64,000 bases of DNA from Elusimicrobium sp. An273 (GTDB lineage Bacteria > Elusimicrobiota > Elusimicrobia > Elusimicrobiales > Elusimicrobiaceae). The translations under genes and the position numbers were made by a program. The DNA lies in NCBI RefSeq assembly GCF_002159705.1, contig NZ_NFJD01000002.1, positions 124,001 to 188,000 on the forward strand, in the 5' to 3' direction. The first letter of the stretch is position 1. Each line of letters opens with the position of its first letter. The notes under the pieces were generated by a model. That model saw only the letters and a list, made by a program, of their open reading frames with translations. It was not told the origin of the DNA and did no database searches. Of this stretch, positions 61,335 to 64,000 are shown in pieces.

Positions 61335-62747
61335 TTACAACCACACCACCTCATCTGCTGTACAAGTTTCGCCATAGCTTACGCATCTTAATGTCTGCAC
61401 AAACCCGGGGTAGGGGTGGCTACCCACTTGGTATCCCTCATGCGGACAGCTGTATTTATAGGTACAACTCAACCCGCCGTGCGAACCGTTCATTTTGACA
61501 CCGGGCACGACCTGCGCAGGACATTGGGCCATTTCGTTCCCGGCTGCATTCAGACAGTCACTATAAGCCCATCCGCTATGATTATTAAACGTTATGATAG
61601 GGGCTAATTCCACCCGGCAGCAAGCAAATCTGGCCGGACCCGGCTCGGGTTCGGGATCCACCGTCGGAGCGGAAGAAATATTGGGTTTTTCTCCCGTGCA
61701 GGCATATTTTTTGAATCCGCTGGAAATCCACGAGATATTCTCCGACCGTAATTGCTGGCAGTATGTATCGGTAGGGGAACATGTGTTATTGGCAGCGCGC
61801 AGGAAAGAAGAGCCAAAGCCCACCAATTTGCTCGCGCATGCAGAAGCTCCCGCTATAGATCCTATTTCCTTGATATAGCCTAAATTCTTACCGCTGGCGC
61901 AAATATATTCGGTAGAGTCGGCCCCGTATTGTTCCAAAATACAGGCGGTAAATTCGCTGGAAGAAAGGCCGTCTGCACAGCAATCGTCTTCCGTTTCCGT
62001 GCATTCCTCCACGGTTTTGCTGCAGGTTCCCCAAGCGGAAGGTTGCCACTCTCCATTAGCCGTATTACACGCAACGGTACGTGTCTGCGTACCGCAGCCG
62101 TTGCAAGTTTGGGTAGAAGCCGGTTTCCCGTCCTCCGGGCAGGAACAAAACAGCGGCGCGCTGCAAGCCCCCCACGCACCCCACTGGCCCGTGGTGGTAT
62201 TACAGACACGAGATTGGGTACCTTTGCCCAAGCAGCCGCAGGTTTGGGTGGAAGGGCCCACGCACTGCACTACCGTAGGGCGATTGTCCCCCGCACATTC
62301 TGCGCCGCTTTGATAATCCGCCCGGGCAATCAGATCCGAACAAAGCGGATAATCTTTATTTAATTTCAGGCATTCTTCTTCATTTTCGCAGCACAAACGC
62401 CCGTCTTTATACGACGGCATTTTAAGCGTATAGCCGTATTTCCCTTTGCTTTGCGCTTCTATACCCGTACCGGATTCATTGGTGCTGTATACAAAGTTTT
62501 TGGTATTGGTAGAAGGAATGATATCCGATAATTGCGACAAGTCCGCTATATAATCCTTATCCAATGCACAGCGCTTTTCCTGTTCGGTGCGAACGGCCGC
62601 CATCAGCTCTTCGGCTTCTGTTGTTTTGCGCGTCTCAATCACTTTGCTGAACTTTGGCAGCACTACCGCCGACAAAACCCCTATCACAATCACGACCACC
62701 AACAGTTCCGTAAGTGTAAACGCTTTTTTCTTTCGTTGCGTTTTCAT
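61335..62747 (-). CDS. Large cysteine-rich prepilin-like protein with thrombospondin-1-like repeats
   Basis: 470 residues, almost three times a normal pilin. N-terminus: basic leader MKTQRKKKA then FTLTELLVVVIVIGVLSAVVLPKFSKVIETRK; the cleavage residue is Ala rather than the usual Gly. About residues 160-240 hold two units resembling TSP1 modules: CGCLGKGTQSRVCNTTTGQWGAWGACSAP and CNGCGTQTRTVACNTANGEWQPSAWGTCSK. More than 30 cysteines are spread over the mature protein. The long C-terminal half is unique. Likely a pilus tip adhesin or surface-display protein. Ribosome-binding site GAGGAT. Confidence 0.88.
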   Translation of the reverse strand: MKTQRKKKAFTLTELLVVVIVIGVLSAVVLPKFSKVIETRKTTEAEELMAAVRTEQEKRCALDKDYIADLSQLSDIIPSTNTKNFVYSTNESGTGIEAQSKGKYGYTLKMPSYKDGRLCCENEEECLKLNKDYPLCSDLIARADYQSGAECAGDNRPTVVQCVGPSTQTCGCLGKGTQSRVCNTTTGQWGAWGACSAPLFCSCPEDGKPASTQTCNGCGTQTRTVACNTANGEWQPSAWGTCSKTVEECTETEDDCCADGLSSSEFTACILEQYGADSTEYICASGKNLGYIKEIGSIAGASACASKLVGFGSSFLRAANNTCSPTDTYCQQLRSENISWISSGFKKYACTGEKPNISSAPTVDPEPEPGPARFACCRVELAPIITFNNHSGWAYSDCLNAAGNEMAQCPAQVVPGVKMNGSHGGLSCTYKYSCPHEGYQVGSHPYPGFVQTLRCVSYGETCTADEVVWL

Positions 62748-63030
62748 GTGTTATCCTCGTTCTGTTCCAGTAAAATTACAGCTATCGCCTCTGCATAAAG
62801 ACTTCGCTTTTTATAGTATCAAAAGTAAAAAAGAGAGTCAATTCTTTCTCTTCTATGCGTTCCCGTCAAAAAACGTGTCCGTTTCGGGGGAACGGAATAC
62901 TCCTGCATATGTTTATAGTCTACGCATTTACGGATAAAAAACAAGAGATAAAAAACCCCTTTTCTTTTTACGAAACTTTGCTACAATGGAGGGAACTAAA
63001 TACTACAACAGACGTAAAAGGAGAAAGATC
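62748..63030. other. Intergenic region with divergent promoters
   Basis: About 280 bases. For the pilin: GATACTATAAA on the minus strand near 62810-62820. For the aminotransferase: TTTGCTACAAT ending at 62997. No gene seen. Confidence 0.5.
62989..62997 (+). promoter_or_regulatory. Extended -10 promoter of serC-like gene
   Basis: TGCTACAAT at 62989-62997, then a 33-nt leader with AAAGGAGAAAG before the ATG at 63031. Confidence 0.6.
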
Positions 63031-64000
63031 ATGAGCATTCAATTAGACATTTCCAAAATGCCAAGCGCCACTTTTACCTGCGGTCCCAGCCAAGGCCACC
63101 CCGTTATCCGCCAAACCCCGGTTTACAAAACCCTGTTTGAACGCAGCCACCGCGCCAAAGATATTTCTACCGAAGGTCTGTATAAAGAAGCGGTGGACAA
63201 TCTGCGCCAGCTCTTATCGCTGCCGCCGGATTATACCGTTATTTTCTTTTTGGGCGGCGCCACCCCGGCGATGGACGCCGTCATCTGGAGTTTAACCAAA
63301 AATTCGCTTTCCGGGCTTTCGTTTGGGGCGTTTTCCAAACTGTGGGCCGAAAAAATTGCCTCCCGGCTGGAAGGAAAAGTCATCCGCAGCATCCGCAAAG
63401 CCGGCGAAAACGAATTTTTCCCATCCGAAAAACCCGATTATCAAGCCAGCCTGGTTATTTTAACGCCCAACGAAACGTCCACCGGCACCCAAATTCCTAA
63501 CGAATATCTGGAAGAAGCGTGGAAATTAAAAGGGCCGGACACCCTCATCGCCTGGGACTGCACTTCCTGCGCCGGCGGACGCGAACTGCCCAAAAACAAA
63601 TTTGACGTGATGCTCTTTTCCATGCAAAAATGCTTTGGCGTAGGCGGCGGATCCAGCGTCATTATTATGAGCCCGGCCGCCGTCAAACGTTTGGAAGAAG
63701 CCAAAAAATACCGCACCATTCCGTATGCGCTGGATTTATCCGAAGCGGTTGCCAAAGCGCAGGCCAAGTGCCAAACGGTCAACACGCCTTCCACCACTAA
63801 CATTTGGATGTTTAACGAAGCGTGCAAATGGATGAACGAAAACGGCGGCCTGGCAGCGATGGACGCCCTCTGCCGCCAACACGCCAAATACCTGCTGGAG
63901 TGGGCCGCCAAGACCGATTATTTAAAACCCTTAATCAGCGATGAAGCCCACCGCTCCTACACCACGCTTACGCTGGAAGTAACGGATCCCGCCCTGAAAG
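63031..64000 (+). CDS. serC: Phosphoserine-aminotransferase-like class V aminotransferase (3' end outside window)
   Basis: Frame open from the ATG at 63031 to the window end (323 codons). PLP-dependent enzyme of serine synthesis. Features: SATFTCGPSQGHPVIRQT, AKDISTEGLYKEAVDNLRQLL, FFLGGATPAMDAVIWSL, LTPNETSTGTQIP, WDCTSCAGGRELP and the PLP-lysine Lys200 in FSMQKCFGVGGGSSVIIMSP. These match the longer SerC branch rather than the classic E. coli type; a related class V enzyme cannot be excluded because the C-terminus is missing. Confidence 0.82.
   Translation, partial: MSIQLDISKMPSATFTCGPSQGHPVIRQTPVYKTLFERSHRAKDISTEGLYKEAVDNLRQLLSLPPDYTVIFFLGGATPAMDAVIWSLTKNSLSGLSFGAFSKLWAEKIASRLEGKVIRSIRKAGENEFFPSEKPDYQASLVILTPNETSTGTQIPNEYLEEAWKLKGPDTLIAWDCTSCAGGRELPKNKFDVMLFSMQKCFGVGGGSSVIIMSPAAVKRLEEAKKYRTIPYALDLSEAVAKAQAKCQTVNTPSTTNIWMFNEACKWMNENGGLAAMDALCRQHAKYLLEWAAKTDYLKPLISDEAHRSYTTLTLEVTDPALK

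Overview
The window is a chromosomal segment of a Gram-negative bacterium of moderate GC content. It carries lipid A and LPS-core genes (lpxK, an lpxL-type acyltransferase, gmhB, a heptose kinase, kdsB), outer-membrane and lipoprotein genes, and the MEP isoprenoid enzymes dxr and ispG. Five separate type IV prepilin-like genes with the N-terminal motif GFTLIELL or GFTLTEL are scattered singly among housekeeping genes. Scattered single pilin genes, an LA_2272-type surface repeat protein and this gene repertoire fit the Elusimicrobiota (Elusimicrobium-like, gut-associated). That assignment is an inference; there is no rRNA gene in the window to confirm it.

Layout. 1-8.5 kb (minus): an ankyrin-repeat protein (runs off the left edge), rnc, acpP, fabG, plsX, rpmF, yceD, then a separate nadE / subtilisin-like protease / MATE transporter operon. 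8.7-22.2 kb (plus): a surface repeat protein and the translation and envelope block rpsB-tsf-pyrH-(unknown)-frr-uppS-alkD-GNAT-cdsA-dxr-rseP-ispG-proS. 22.2-26.5 kb is accessory: a low-GC pilin, a 480-bp hairpin-rich non-coding mosaic, an acyl-ACP thioesterase, an outer-membrane barrel protein and a TetR-controlled pair of SMR exporters. 26.7-35.1 kb: rimP-nusA-infB, four tandem copies of the infB 3' end with its terminator, a pilin, then rbfA-nrnA-truB-ribF. 35.1-45.3 kb: small envelope proteins, tRNA(CAU), a TPR lipoprotein, a candidate small RNA and an LPS/polysaccharide cluster. 45.4-58.6 kb: pyrG, nadB, a 29-residue peptide gene, two divergent pilins, a DEAD-box helicase, an ABC-F ATPase, a divergent FtsA-like protein, an O-acetyltransferase, typA. 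58.6-64 kb: a secreted protein, the paired GGGtGRT / NifU-like genes, a 470-residue cysteine-rich pilin-like protein with thrombospondin-1-like repeats, and the start of a phosphoserine-aminotransferase-like gene.

Regulation visible in the sequence. Extended -10 elements (TGnTAnAAT) recur. At seven genes the -10 hexamer ends exactly 6 nt before the ATG, and at two more 8 nt before, so transcripts probably begin at or very near the start codon (leaderless mRNAs). Other genes have ordinary leaders with GGAGG-like ribosome-binding sites. Intrinsic terminators are abundant and often shared between convergent genes. The clearest operator is a perfect 13-bp inverted repeat over the -10 and start of the TetR gene. 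The most notable items are the leaderless promoter class, the GGGtGRT/NifU-like pair, the cysteine-rich pilin-like protein, the tandem NodB pair in which one copy has lost its catalytic motifs, the NadE whose glutaminase domain lacks its nucleophile, the small peptide gene, and the candidate sRNA at 37.2 kb.
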